From Oribacterium sp. NK2B42 (GTDB taxonomy: Bacteria > Bacillota > Clostridia > Lachnospirales > Lachnospiraceae): DNA of 36,497 nucleotides. The notes under the pieces are model-generated. The model did not search any database. It was not told the DNA's origin and worked only from the letters and a program-made list of their open reading frames with translations. A program made the translations under genes and the position numbers. Where the stretch lies: the NCBI RefSeq assembly GCF_000424445.1, contig NZ_AUJX01000039.1, positions 1 through 36,497 of the forward strand. Direction: 5' to 3'. Below, piece after piece: positions 30,116-36,497 of the stretch. Within the stretch, counting starts at the first letter, position 1, and each line of letters starts with the position of its first letter.

Positions 30116-31435
30116 TTATGGTGTGGCAGTCTTTCCCGGATTCAGGGAATTGATGAACTGCTGTGCGACTCTTCCGGTGTGGCCACCCTTTCTCACGGAC
30201 CAGACATTGGCAGCGGCAAGAAGCTCTTTCTCCTCCATATCGATGTGATATTTCTTTGCGAGATTGATGACAATTTGCTGGAATTCCTGCATGCTTGGCT
30301 TGGTGTACAGGATGTTGAGACCAAAGCGGTCCACAAGAGACAGCTTCTCTTCCAGGGTGTCGGAGTGGAATACATCTCCGCCTACTCCCATATCGTCACG
30401 ATCCTTTGTGTTTTCCTTTATGAGATGACGGCGGTTGGAGGTGGCATAAATAAGAATGTTATCCGGCTTTGTTTCGAAGCCGCCTTCGATGACTGCCTTA
30501 AGGTATTTGTATTCGATCTCAAAATCCTCAAAGGAAAGGTCATCCATGTAGATTATGAATTTATAGTTTCTGGTCTTGACCTTTGAAATCACGTATGAAA
30601 GATCCTTGAACTGATGCTTGTAGATTTCGATGAGTCTGAGACCCTTAGGGTAAAACTCGTTGAGGGTTGCTTTGATGGTGGTGGACTTTCCGGTCCCGGC
30701 ATCGCCATAGAGAAGTACGTTGTTGGCACTCTTCCCTTCCACAAAAGCAAGGGTATTGTCATAGACCTGCTTCTTCTGCAGTTCATATCCCACAAGGTCA
30801 TCGTAGTTTACCGACTCCAGGTTGTTGATAGGGATAAGCTCAGGAGAACCGTCAATATTATTTCTGATACGGAAAGCTTTATTGAGACCAAACATTCCGA
30901 CGCCGTAGTTTTCATAGTATTCCGAGATGGCATCATAAAAGCGCTCCCGAGTACCGGCCGAGAGAAGTCTGACCTTCAGAGAGTTTACGGTTTTTGAAAT
31001 GTAGCTGTAATACATTCTCTCGTGCTTCTGCACAGCCTTATAGGACTGCAGCTTTTTCATACAGCTGATCCCAAGCTTCAGTTCAAGGAAGGAGAAATCA
31101 TAATGAATCAGGTCCATAAGATACCGGCAATCTCCGAGAGCTATCTCGGAGGCGGAGCCTCTTGGAATCACACTGTTTTCGGAAACCAGAGCAAGAGGAT
31201 TTTCATCATTCATGATGAGAAAGCTAATGTAGGCTGCCCAGAGATTCTCAGTGAAACCGTATTTTGTTGCAGTCTCCATGATGTAGTGAACCTCATCCAG
31301 GCACTCCGAAAGAAGCTCTTGAACAGACTGCTGCTCATTGTATCTCAGGAGATTCTCCGCTTTCGCCAGAGTTCTCAGAGTCCGGTCATGTTTTACATTG
31401 TTGTATAAGATGAGATGGTCAAGTATTTCAAGCAT
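30116..31435 (-). CDS. AAA-type ATPase, DUF815 family
   Basis: The protein has 439 residues. The N-terminal half is mostly helical with no recognised motif. An ATPase core follows from about residue 215, with Walker A GDAGTGKST near 245 and Walker B FIIYMDDLSF near 293. ATSNRRHLI near 325 is a sensor-type segment, and an Arg-rich C-terminal RKGGHTGRVAQQF closes the protein. This is the DUF815 layout, found across bacteria and without a settled function. It sits between ilvC and the ilv leader, 77 bp after the ilvC stop and past the ilvC terminator, so it probably has its own promoter and no pathway link can be read from position alone. Confidence 0.8.
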   Translation of the reverse strand: MLEILDHLILYNNVKHDRTLRTLAKAENLLRYNEQQSVQELLSECLDEVHYIMETATKYGFTENLWAAYISFLIMNDENPLALVSENSVIPRGSASEIALGDCRYLMDLIHYDFSFLELKLGISCMKKLQSYKAVQKHERMYYSYISKTVNSLKVRLLSAGTRERFYDAISEYYENYGVGMFGLNKAFRIRNNIDGSPELIPINNLESVNYDDLVGYELQKKQVYDNTLAFVEGKSANNVLLYGDAGTGKSTTIKATLNEFYPKGLRLIEIYKHQFKDLSYVISKVKTRNYKFIIYMDDLSFEDFEIEYKYLKAVIEGGFETKPDNILIYATSNRRHLIKENTKDRDDMGVGGDVFHSDTLEEKLSLVDRFGLNILYTKPSMQEFQQIVINLAKKYHIDMEEKELLAAANVWSVRKGGHTGRVAQQFINSLNPGKTATP

Positions 31436-31460
31436 TATTCACCTCCGTGCCTGAATAGAA

Positions 31461-31489
31461 ATAAAGACCGGCGTTTAAAACAGCCGGCC
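31461..31489 (-). terminator. Intrinsic terminator of ilvC
   Basis: GACCGGC (31466-31472) pairs with GCCGGCC (31483-31489) with one G-T pair and a 10-nt loop. On the minus strand TTTAT follows. It is 24 bp after the ilvC stop. Confidence 0.7.
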
Positions 31490-31512
31490 TAAAAACATCT
31501 TTGTGAAAACTA

Positions 31513-32532
31513 TTAGTTGTTAACGAGCTTGTCAGATTCGTTGTTCCAGCTGTAAAGCTTTCTGATATCTGCACCAACTGTCTCTGTAGGGTGCTGAGCA
31601 GCCTTTGCTCTCATTGCCTGGAAGTGAACCTTACCGTTGTTCATATCCTGAAGGAACTCAGATGCAAATGTTCCGTCCTGGATATCTGAAAGAATCTTCT
31701 TCATAGCCTTCTTGGTATCCTCTGTAACGATCTTAGGACCTGTTACATAGTCACCGAACTCAGCTGTGTTGGAGATAGAATATCTCATGCCTGCGAAACC
31801 TGACTGATAGATAAGGTCTACGATAAGCTTCATCTCGTGAACACACTCGAAATAAGCATTTCTTGGATCATAGCCGGCCTCAACGAGAGTATCGAAACCT
31901 GCCTGCATAAGTGCGCAAACACCACCGCAAAGAACTGCCTGCTCACCGAAAAGATCTGTCTCTGTCTCTGTCTTGAAGGTTGTCTCAAGGATACCTGCAC
32001 GTGCGCCGCCGATGCCTGCGCCGTAAGCAAGAGCCTTGTCAAGTGCATGACCTGTAGCATCCTGATGGATAGCTACGAGACAAGGAGTTCCTTTTCCTGC
32101 CTGATACTCTGAACGAACTGTATGTCCCGGAGCCTTAGGAGCGATCATAGCTACATCAACATCTGCAGGGGGAACGATGAGCTTGTAGTTGATATTGAAG
32201 CCGTGTGCGAACATAAGCATATCGCCGGCCTTAAGGTTTGGCTCTACATCCTTCTTGTACATATCTGCCTGAAGCTCGTCGTTAATGAGGATCATAATGA
32301 CGTCTGACTGCTTTACAGCCTCTGCTGTAGGAAGTACTGTGAGACCCTGTGATTCTGCCTTAGCCTTTGATTTTGAACCCTCATAAAGACCAACGACTAC
32401 ATCACAGCCTGACTCTTTAAGATTGAGTGCATGAGCATGTCCCTGTGATCCGTATCCGATGATGCAGATCTTCTTGCCGTTAAGGAAAGATATGTCACAG
32501 TCTTTTTCGTAAAATAATCTTGGTTCTGCCAT
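31513..32532 (-). CDS. ilvC: Ketol-acid reductoisomerase, class I
   Basis: The protein has 339 residues, the short class I length. ATG 32532 follows GGAGGATTTTAAAA. The dinucleotide motif [12 protein letters not shown] is at residues 27-38. The C-terminal knotted domain contains [27 protein letters not shown] and [13 protein letters not shown]. It isomerises and reduces acetolactate and acetohydroxybutyrate in Val/Ile synthesis. The cofactor loop after the second strand reads L-Y-E-G-S-K-S (49-55), with Tyr-Glu where NADPH-dependent enzymes usually have Arg and a basic or neutral residue. It is transcribed alone from 32596-32624 and lacks an attenuator. Confidence 0.95.
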   Translation of the reverse strand: MAEPRLFYEKDCDISFLNGKKICIIGYGSQGHAHALNLKESGCDVVVGLYEGSKSKAKAESQGLTVLPTAEAVKQSDVIMILINDELQADMYKKDVEPNLKAGDMLMFAHGFNINYKLIVPPADVDVAMIAPKAPGHTVRSEYQAGKGTPCLVAIHQDATGHALDKALAYGAGIGGARAGILETTFKTETETDLFGEQAVLCGGVCALMQAGFDTLVEAGYDPRNAYFECVHEMKLIVDLIYQSGFAGMRYSISNTAEFGDYVTGPKIVTEDTKKAMKKILSDIQDGTFASEFLQDMNNGKVHFQAMRAKAAQHPTETVGADIRKLYSWNNESDKLVNN

Positions 32533-32595
32533 TTTTAAAATCCTCCAAAATATAGTAATTAACTCATAAGCTTATATCGCTTGTAATTTAGTAAA

Positions 32596-32624
32596 ATTAT
32601 AGTTTTTGCACAATCAAAATGCAA
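32596..32624 (-). promoter_or_regulatory. Promoter of ilvC
   Basis: On the minus strand TTGCAT (32624-32619), 17 nt, TATAAT (32601-32596). The resulting leader of about 57 nt carries no terminator or leader peptide. Confidence 0.7.
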
Positions 32625-32726
32625 CATGAATTATGAGAAGATAATATATTATAACTTCATAGAATGTATAACCTGCTGCATAAGTCCTGTATCAGGCATA
32701 GAATCATCCGTCAAGCTCAGTTGGAA

Positions 32727-32772
32727 TCCACCGGGGACGGTTTCTCGCCGGTGAGAAACCGTCCCCGGTGGA
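32727..32772. repeat. GGGGACGG palindromic repeat, near-perfect copy
   Basis: A 20-bp perfect stem (TCCACCGGGGACGGTTTCTC at 32727-32746 with its complement at 32753-32772) surrounds a 6-nt loop. It is the same unit as 10518-10561 with a longer stem. It lies between the oxidoreductase terminator and the ilvC promoter. The gap 32533-32844 otherwise holds only the ilvC promoter and that terminator. Confidence 0.9.
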
Positions 32773-32785
32773 TGGCTATTGTGGC

Positions 32786-32818
32786 AAAAAAACGGATTGA
32801 ATGTTTACATTCAATCCG
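32786..32818 (-). terminator. Intrinsic terminator of the FAD oxidoreductase gene
   Basis: CGGATTGAATGT (32793-32804) pairs with ACATTCAATCCG (32807-32818). On the minus strand seven T residues follow (32792-32786). The effective loop is small, 4 nt. Confidence 0.85.
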
Positions 32819-32844
32819 CGTTTTCTCAAACAATTTTAGAAATA

Positions 32845-34224
32845 TTATTTTATTCTTTCAGCAATCTCTCTCGCTACATATACTCCGCTTGCTGAAGCAT
32901 GTGAAAGCGAATGGGTAACACCGCTTCCGTCTCCTATTACAAAGAGATCGGGATAAATGGTCTCAAGCTTCTCATCAACAGAAACTTCCATATTGTAGAA
33001 CTTAACCTCTACACCGTAAAGCAGGGTGTCATCATTGGCAGTACCCGGAGCGATCTTATCGAGAGCGTAGATCATCTCGATGATTCCATCAAGGATTCGC
33101 TTTGGAAGAACGAGACTCAGGTCGCCGGGGGTAGCCTTAAGGGTAGGTCTTACAGTGCCCTCTTCTATACGCTTAACGGTACTGCGTCGTCCCCTTTCGA
33201 GATCTCCGAATCTCTGTACGATAACTCCTCCGCCCAGCATATTGGAGAGGCGGGCAATGCTTTCACCGTAGCCGTTACTGTCCTTAAAAGGCTCTGAGAA
33301 ATGCTTGCTTACCAGAAGCGCAAAGTTTGTATTCTCGGTCTGAAGTGAAGGATCCTCATAGCTGTGACCGTTTACTGTGATGATGCCGTTGGTGTTTTCA
33401 TTAACAACCGCACCACGGGGGTTCATACAGAAGGTACGGACAGAATCCTCAAACTTCTGGGTCTGGTAAACGATCTTTCCTTCGTAGAGCGCACTGGTGA
33501 TATCCTCAAATACAACCGCCGGAAGTTCTACACGGACACCAAGGTCAACACGGTTTGACTTGGTCGGGATATTAAGCTCTTCACATACTGACTGCATCCA
33601 CTTACTTCCGCTTCGGCCTACAGAGATGACGCAGTATTTACAGGTGGCTTTACCGTCCTTAAAGGACACCTCATAGCCATCCTCAAGCTTCTCAACCTTT
33701 TCGATAGGTGTTCTGAAGAAGAATTTGATGTGATCCTTCATTTCTTCATACATATTTTTGAGAACCACATAGTTCTTGTCGGTTCCCAGATGTCTTACGG
33801 ATGCATCAAGGAGTGTAAGTTTACTCTGGATACACTTCTTTTTAAACTCGGATCCTGAGGTGCTGTAAAGCTTTGTGCCCTCGCCGCCGTGGCTCATGTT
33901 AATGTTGTCAACATATTTCATAAGCTCGATAGCATTGTCACGACCTACGTGCTCGTAGAGAGTTCCGCCGAAAGCATTGGTAATGTTGTACTTACCGTCA
34001 GAGAAGGCTCCCGCACCGCCGAAACCGCTCATGATGGAGCAGATAGGACAATTGATGCAGGACTTAATCTTGTCACCGTCTATGGGACATTTTCTCTTTT
34101 CCAGAGGATTGCCGGATTCATAAACTGCAATCTGAAGCTGTGGGTCCAGTTTCATAAGCTCATAGGCCGCGAATATACCTCCAGGTCCCGCGCCGATTAT
34201 TATAACGTCAAAATTAGTGTTCAT
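32845..34224 (-). CDS. FAD-dependent dehydrogenase (COG2509-like), substrate unknown
   Basis: The protein has 459 residues from ATG 34224, with AAGGAGAAAATCA upstream; the frame is open 18 codons further back without support. The N-terminal FAD/NAD dinucleotide fold is VIIIGAGPGG at about residues 8-17. A Cys cluster follows (KRKCPID, then CINCPIC near residue 60) and SGFGGAGAFSDGKYN, characteristic of this group. VISVGRSGSKWM near 215 and the C-terminal DLFVIGDGSGVTHSLSHA complete the FAD-binding pattern. The family is common in Clostridia and uncharacterised; the Cys cluster may bind metal or act in thiol chemistry. It is 99 bp downstream of metY. Confidence 0.8.
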   Translation of the reverse strand: MNTNFDVIIIGAGPGGIFAAYELMKLDPQLQIAVYESGNPLEKRKCPIDGDKIKSCINCPICSIMSGFGGAGAFSDGKYNITNAFGGTLYEHVGRDNAIELMKYVDNINMSHGGEGTKLYSTSGSEFKKKCIQSKLTLLDASVRHLGTDKNYVVLKNMYEEMKDHIKFFFRTPIEKVEKLEDGYEVSFKDGKATCKYCVISVGRSGSKWMQSVCEELNIPTKSNRVDLGVRVELPAVVFEDITSALYEGKIVYQTQKFEDSVRTFCMNPRGAVVNENTNGIITVNGHSYEDPSLQTENTNFALLVSKHFSEPFKDSNGYGESIARLSNMLGGGVIVQRFGDLERGRRSTVKRIEEGTVRPTLKATPGDLSLVLPKRILDGIIEMIYALDKIAPGTANDDTLLYGVEVKFYNMEVSVDEKLETIYPDLFVIGDGSGVTHSLSHASASGVYVAREIAERIK

Positions 34225-34323
34225 TGATTTTCTCCTTAAAAAGGCTGCCATTTGCAGTTTGCTTACGACAAAAGTCAAGCGTAAAGTACCTTGGCAAAAG
34301 CATAAAGTGTCTTCGTATAATCA

Positions 34324-35595
34324 TTAAGCATTAAGTGCCTGTGAAAGATCATCGATTATGTCCTGAACATTCTCGATGCCGACTGAAAGTCTGATCATAT
34401 CAGGCTTGATTCCGCCTGCCAGAAGCTCTTCATCTGTCATCTGACGGTGAGTTGAGGATGCGGGATGAAGAACACAGGTGTGCGCGTCGGCAACGTGTGT
34501 TGCGATGATAGCGAGCTTTAGGCGCTTCATGAACTCTTCAGCATTTGCTCTTCCGCCCTTCACACCGAAGGAAATAACACCGCAGGTGCCGTCCGGCATG
34601 TACTTTTTAGCGCGATCATAATACTTGTCGCCCTTAAGTCCAGGATATGTTACATAAGCCACCTTCTCATTAGCCTGAAGGAACTCGGCAACCTTCTGTG
34701 CATTTTCACAATGTCTCTGCATTCTGACAGCAAGGGACTCAAGTCCAAGGTTCAGCATGTAGCAGTTCATAGGTGAAGGTATGGAACCGAGGTCTCTCAT
34801 GAGCTGTGCTGTGGCCTTTGTGATGAAGGCGCCTGCTTTGCCAAACTTTTCTGCATAGGTGATGCCGTGATAGGAATCATCCGGTGTGCAGAGTCCCGGG
34901 AACTTGTCAGCATGAGCCATCCAGTCAAAATTACCTGAATCAACGATGGCACCGCCTACTGTTGCATCGTGACCGTCCATGTATTTTGTGGTTGAATGAG
35001 TTACGATATCTGCTCCCCATTCGATAGGTCTGCAGTTGATAGGTGTTGCAAAGGTGTTGTCGATGATTAGAGGTACGCCATGCTTATGGGCTGCATCGGC
35101 AAAACGCTCAATGTCTAAAACTATAAGAGCGGGGTTTGCTATGGTCTCTCCGAAAACACACTTTGTGTTTGGCTTGAATGCTGCTTCCAGCTCTTCGTCT
35201 GAGCATTCCGGATCCACAAAAGTGAAATCTATGCCCATTTTCCTCATGGTGACATTAAAAAGGTTGAAGCTTCCGCCATAGATACTTGAAGATGCGATCA
35301 CATGATCTCCTGCACTTGCCAGATTGAAAACAGAGAAAAATGTTGCCGCCTGACCTGAAGATGTAAGCATTGCTGCTGTTCCGCCCTCAAGGGCTGCGAT
35401 CTTTGCAGCAACGTAATCATTGGTAGGATTCTGAAGTCTTGTATAGAAGTATCCTTCAGCCTCCAGATCGAAAAGCTTTCCCATGTCAGCACTTGTATCG
35501 TACTTAAAGGTGGTGCTCTGATATATAGGTATCATGCGTGGCTCGCCATTTTTTGGTGTATAGCCGGCTTCAATGCATTTTGTTTCTTTTTTCAT
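34324..35595 (-). CDS. metY: O-acetylhomoserine sulfhydrylase / aminocarboxypropyltransferase
   Basis: The protein has 423 residues, standard for the family. It is a Cys/Met-metabolism PLP enzyme: PIYQSTTFKY near residue 23, the YTRLQNPTN block near 51, and THSTTKYMDGHD near 205 with the PLP lysine. HPASSTHRQM and IRLSVGIEN lie near the C-terminus. It makes homocysteine from O-acetylhomoserine and sulfide. AAGGAG lies about 12 nt before ATG 35595. The 5' UTR contains a long hairpin (35649-35682) but no SAM riboswitch that I can see. Confidence 0.92.
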   Translation of the reverse strand: MKKETKCIEAGYTPKNGEPRMIPIYQSTTFKYDTSADMGKLFDLEAEGYFYTRLQNPTNDYVAAKIAALEGGTAAMLTSSGQAATFFSVFNLASAGDHVIASSSIYGGSFNLFNVTMRKMGIDFTFVDPECSDEELEAAFKPNTKCVFGETIANPALIVLDIERFADAAHKHGVPLIIDNTFATPINCRPIEWGADIVTHSTTKYMDGHDATVGGAIVDSGNFDWMAHADKFPGLCTPDDSYHGITYAEKFGKAGAFITKATAQLMRDLGSIPSPMNCYMLNLGLESLAVRMQRHCENAQKVAEFLQANEKVAYVTYPGLKGDKYYDRAKKYMPDGTCGVISFGVKGGRANAEEFMKRLKLAIIATHVADAHTCVLHPASSTHRQMTDEELLAGGIKPDMIRLSVGIENVQDIIDDLSQALNA

Positions 35596-35648
35596 TAGTT
35601 TGCGAAGCTCCTTTTGGATGATTTGTTAATGTGAATTTAAACACGTCA

Positions 35649-35682
35649 TAAGTGGGTGACAAACAGCTTTGACACCCACTTA
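35649..35682 (-). promoter_or_regulatory. Long hairpin in the metY 5' region
   Basis: TAAGTGGGTG (35649-35658) and CACCCACTTA (35673-35682) pair perfectly, and after one mismatch four more pairs close a small loop. No T-run follows. A TATAAT box on the minus strand at 35734-35729 would place it inside the metY leader. It may be an operator or a regulatory or stabilising RNA hairpin. Confidence 0.4.
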
Positions 35683-35771
35683 CTTTTACCTATTCATGAT
35701 AGCGCATCACCGTTACCTTGTAAAATTAATTATATGTTATGGCTGATATCACCCTTTAATCCACCGGGCAC

Positions 35772-35809
35772 AAAAAAAGAGTTTTGGGAAACCCAAAACT
35801 CTTTTTTTT
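35772..35809. terminator. Intrinsic terminator of tRNA-Pro, T-runs on both strands
   Basis: An 11-bp stem, AGAGTTTTGGG (35778-35788) with CCCAAAACTCT (35792-35802), has an AAA loop. Runs of A before it and T after it make it efficient in both directions. It begins 3 nt after the tRNA on the minus strand. Confidence 0.88.
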
Positions 35810-35811
35810 AG

Positions 35812-35885
35812 TCGATGCGACAAGATTCGAACTTGCGACCTCTGCGTCCCGAACGCAGCGCTCTACCAAGCTGAGCCACGCATCG
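35812..35885 (-). tRNA. tRNA-Pro (anticodon CGG)
   Basis: This is a 74-nt cloverleaf on the minus strand. The acceptor arms are CGATGCG and CGCATCG with discriminator A. The anticodon stem CTGCG/CGCAG encloses TTCGGGA, giving anticodon CGG for CCG codons. The T arm is GCAAG-TTCGAAT-CTTGT. CCA is not encoded. Confidence 0.95.
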
Positions 35886-35970
35886 CTTTTGTGCAAATGA
35901 AATCTTAGCAAAGCAATGGAGATGTGTCAAGTTCTGATTATTTTTTTCTGAAATAATTCTCGACAAGCGG

Positions 35971-36030
35971 TAACAGTTCAGTCGGTGGACCACCAACCCC
36001 GTCCCCCCTGGTCCACCGACTGAACTGTTA
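35971..36030. repeat. 22-bp perfect inverted repeat with a C-rich loop
   Basis: The arms 35971-35992 and 36009-36030 are perfectly complementary over 22 bp (starting TAACAGTTCAGTCGGTGG). The 16-nt loop is almost all C on the plus strand (CCAACCCCGTCCCCCC). It lies upstream of tRNA-Pro. The GGTGG and CCCCGTCCCC parts recall the GGGGACGG palindromes, so it may be a diverged relative. The stretches 35886-35970 and 36031-36186 show nothing else I recognise. Confidence 0.8.
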
Positions 36031-36186
36031 TGACAAACTGATTAAAAGTACAGATTTTTGTTTTAAAACGGCAAATATTGCTTGCGTTGTAATCTTAATT
36101 TTACGTAATGACCCTAAGTGAGTTATAATGATTTGAATATGATATATAGGTTTAAGATATATCTTATTTAAATGAAACAGTCTTAA

Positions 36187-36207
36187 TCCCCCAGCTGAGC
36201 TGGGGGA
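36187..36207 (+). mobile_element. Left-end hairpin of an IS200-type element
   Basis: TCCCCCAGC-TGA-GCTGGGGGA forms a 9-bp stem 107 bp upstream of tnpA, where IS200/IS605 left-end palindromes lie. It shares the CCAGC...GCTGG core with the right-end hairpin at 302-322. The exact end of the element is not visible. Confidence 0.65.
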
Positions 36208-36250
36208 GCAATAAAAGCGGAAGCGATAAACGGAGTAACATAAACTAAAA

Positions 36251-36304
36251 CCTCCGATGTACAATAAGTGCAGGTCTAGCAAACCACACTAATTGAAACG
36301 GAGG
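36251..36304 (+). promoter_or_regulatory. Possible occlusion of the tnpA ribosome binding site
   Basis: CCTCCG (36251-36256) is the exact complement of CGGAGG (36299-36304), which contains the Shine-Dalgarno sequence 10 nt before the tnpA ATG. Translational repression by a leader stem is known for IS200 itself. Within the 42-nt loop, 36273-36286 is the exact complement of positions 241-254. Confidence 0.45.
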
Positions 36305-36314
36305 ATTAGGTCCA

Positions 36315-36497
36315 ATGGACAATCAAAGTTTATCACATAGCAAGTATAATTGCACATATCATATCGTGTTCATTCCGAAATACAGACGTAAAGTAATGTA
36401 TGGAAAACTACAAGCGGAGGTAGGACAGATATTAGGAAAAGTGTGCAAGATGGAAGGCGTAACAATAATTAAGGCGGCTACAATGACAGATCATGTA
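36315..36497 (+). CDS. tnpA: IS200/IS605-type Y1 transposase TnpA, N-terminal fragment (continues past the window)
   Basis: ATG 36315 follows GGAGG. Sixty-one residues are visible: a short polar start, CTYHIVFIPKYRRKV at about 13-27 (the IS200 N-terminal signature), then KAATMTDHV, where H60 is the first histidine of the HUH motif; the second lies beyond the window edge. The enzyme cuts and joins single-stranded hairpin ends. Together with the C-terminal part at 2-202 it would make one TnpA of usual length, lacking only the middle, and the two are in the same orientation. Confidence 0.92.
   Translation, partial: MDNQSLSHSKYNCTYHIVFIPKYRRKVMYGKLQAEVGQILGKVCKMEGVTIIKAATMTDHV

Overview
This looks like a chromosomal segment of an anaerobic Firmicute, most likely a Lachnospiraceae (Butyrivibrio / Lachnospira type). 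The reasons are moderate G+C, strong AGGAGG ribosome sites, a tryptophan T-box in front of trpXYZ, a KamA-type radical SAM gene, and a uronate branch (uxaC, kdgK) typical of plant-polysaccharide users. The genus is a guess. Nearly all genes are on the minus strand; lacI, uxaC, the two transposase fragments and one doubtful small ORF are on the plus strand.

Layout. Positions 1-330 hold the 3' part of an IS200/IS605-type tnpA and its structured right end, which truncates a dicarboxylate symporter gene (331-1251). Then come a DUF5131-like/DUF4186 fusion protein, an RluA-family pseudouridine synthase, a small Cys-rich membrane protein, pgeF, two identical tRNA-Glu genes, aroA with a cytidylate-kinase-like gene, and a KamA-like aminomutase. 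Next are trpZ, trpY and trpX under a Trp T-box; a divergent kdgK / lacI-uxaC uronate locus; rnpB; a uridine-kinase-like gene; and the nif3, trmK, dnaG, dgt housekeeping cluster, which lacks rpoD. The right third is a branched-chain amino-acid locus: ridA, ilvN, ilvB, ilvA, a second ilvN and ilvB pair, and ilvC, interleaved with an AAA ATPase gene, then an FAD oxidoreductase, metY and tRNA-Pro. The window ends inside the 5' part of a second IS200-type tnpA.

Genes that work together. IlvA makes 2-oxobutyrate, two acetolactate synthases and IlvC carry the shared Ile/Val steps, and RidA removes the enamine/imine released by IlvA. UxaC and KdgK are two steps of hexuronate catabolism under a neighbouring LacI regulator. 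TrpXYZ is a tryptophan importer controlled by uncharged tRNA-Trp.

Most interesting signals. (1) A three-copy family of 155-346 bp structured elements (6989-7258, 16362-16707, 23248-23402) has terminal inverted repeats, a conserved 34-nt hairpin tip and long stems whose sequence differs between copies while pairing is kept. Each copy sits just downstream of a minus-strand stop codon, and pairing details favour the minus-strand RNA. (2) A complete leader-peptide attenuator precedes the second ilvBN pair: a 33-codon peptide very rich in Ile/Val/Leu, an exact 9-bp antiterminator pairing, and an intrinsic terminator. (3) Other signals include GGGGACGG palindromes (one inside the trp operon), unusual active-site residues in the KamA-like protein and in one acetolactate synthase, and a 14-bp inverted match between the 5' and 3' flanks of the two tnpA fragments.
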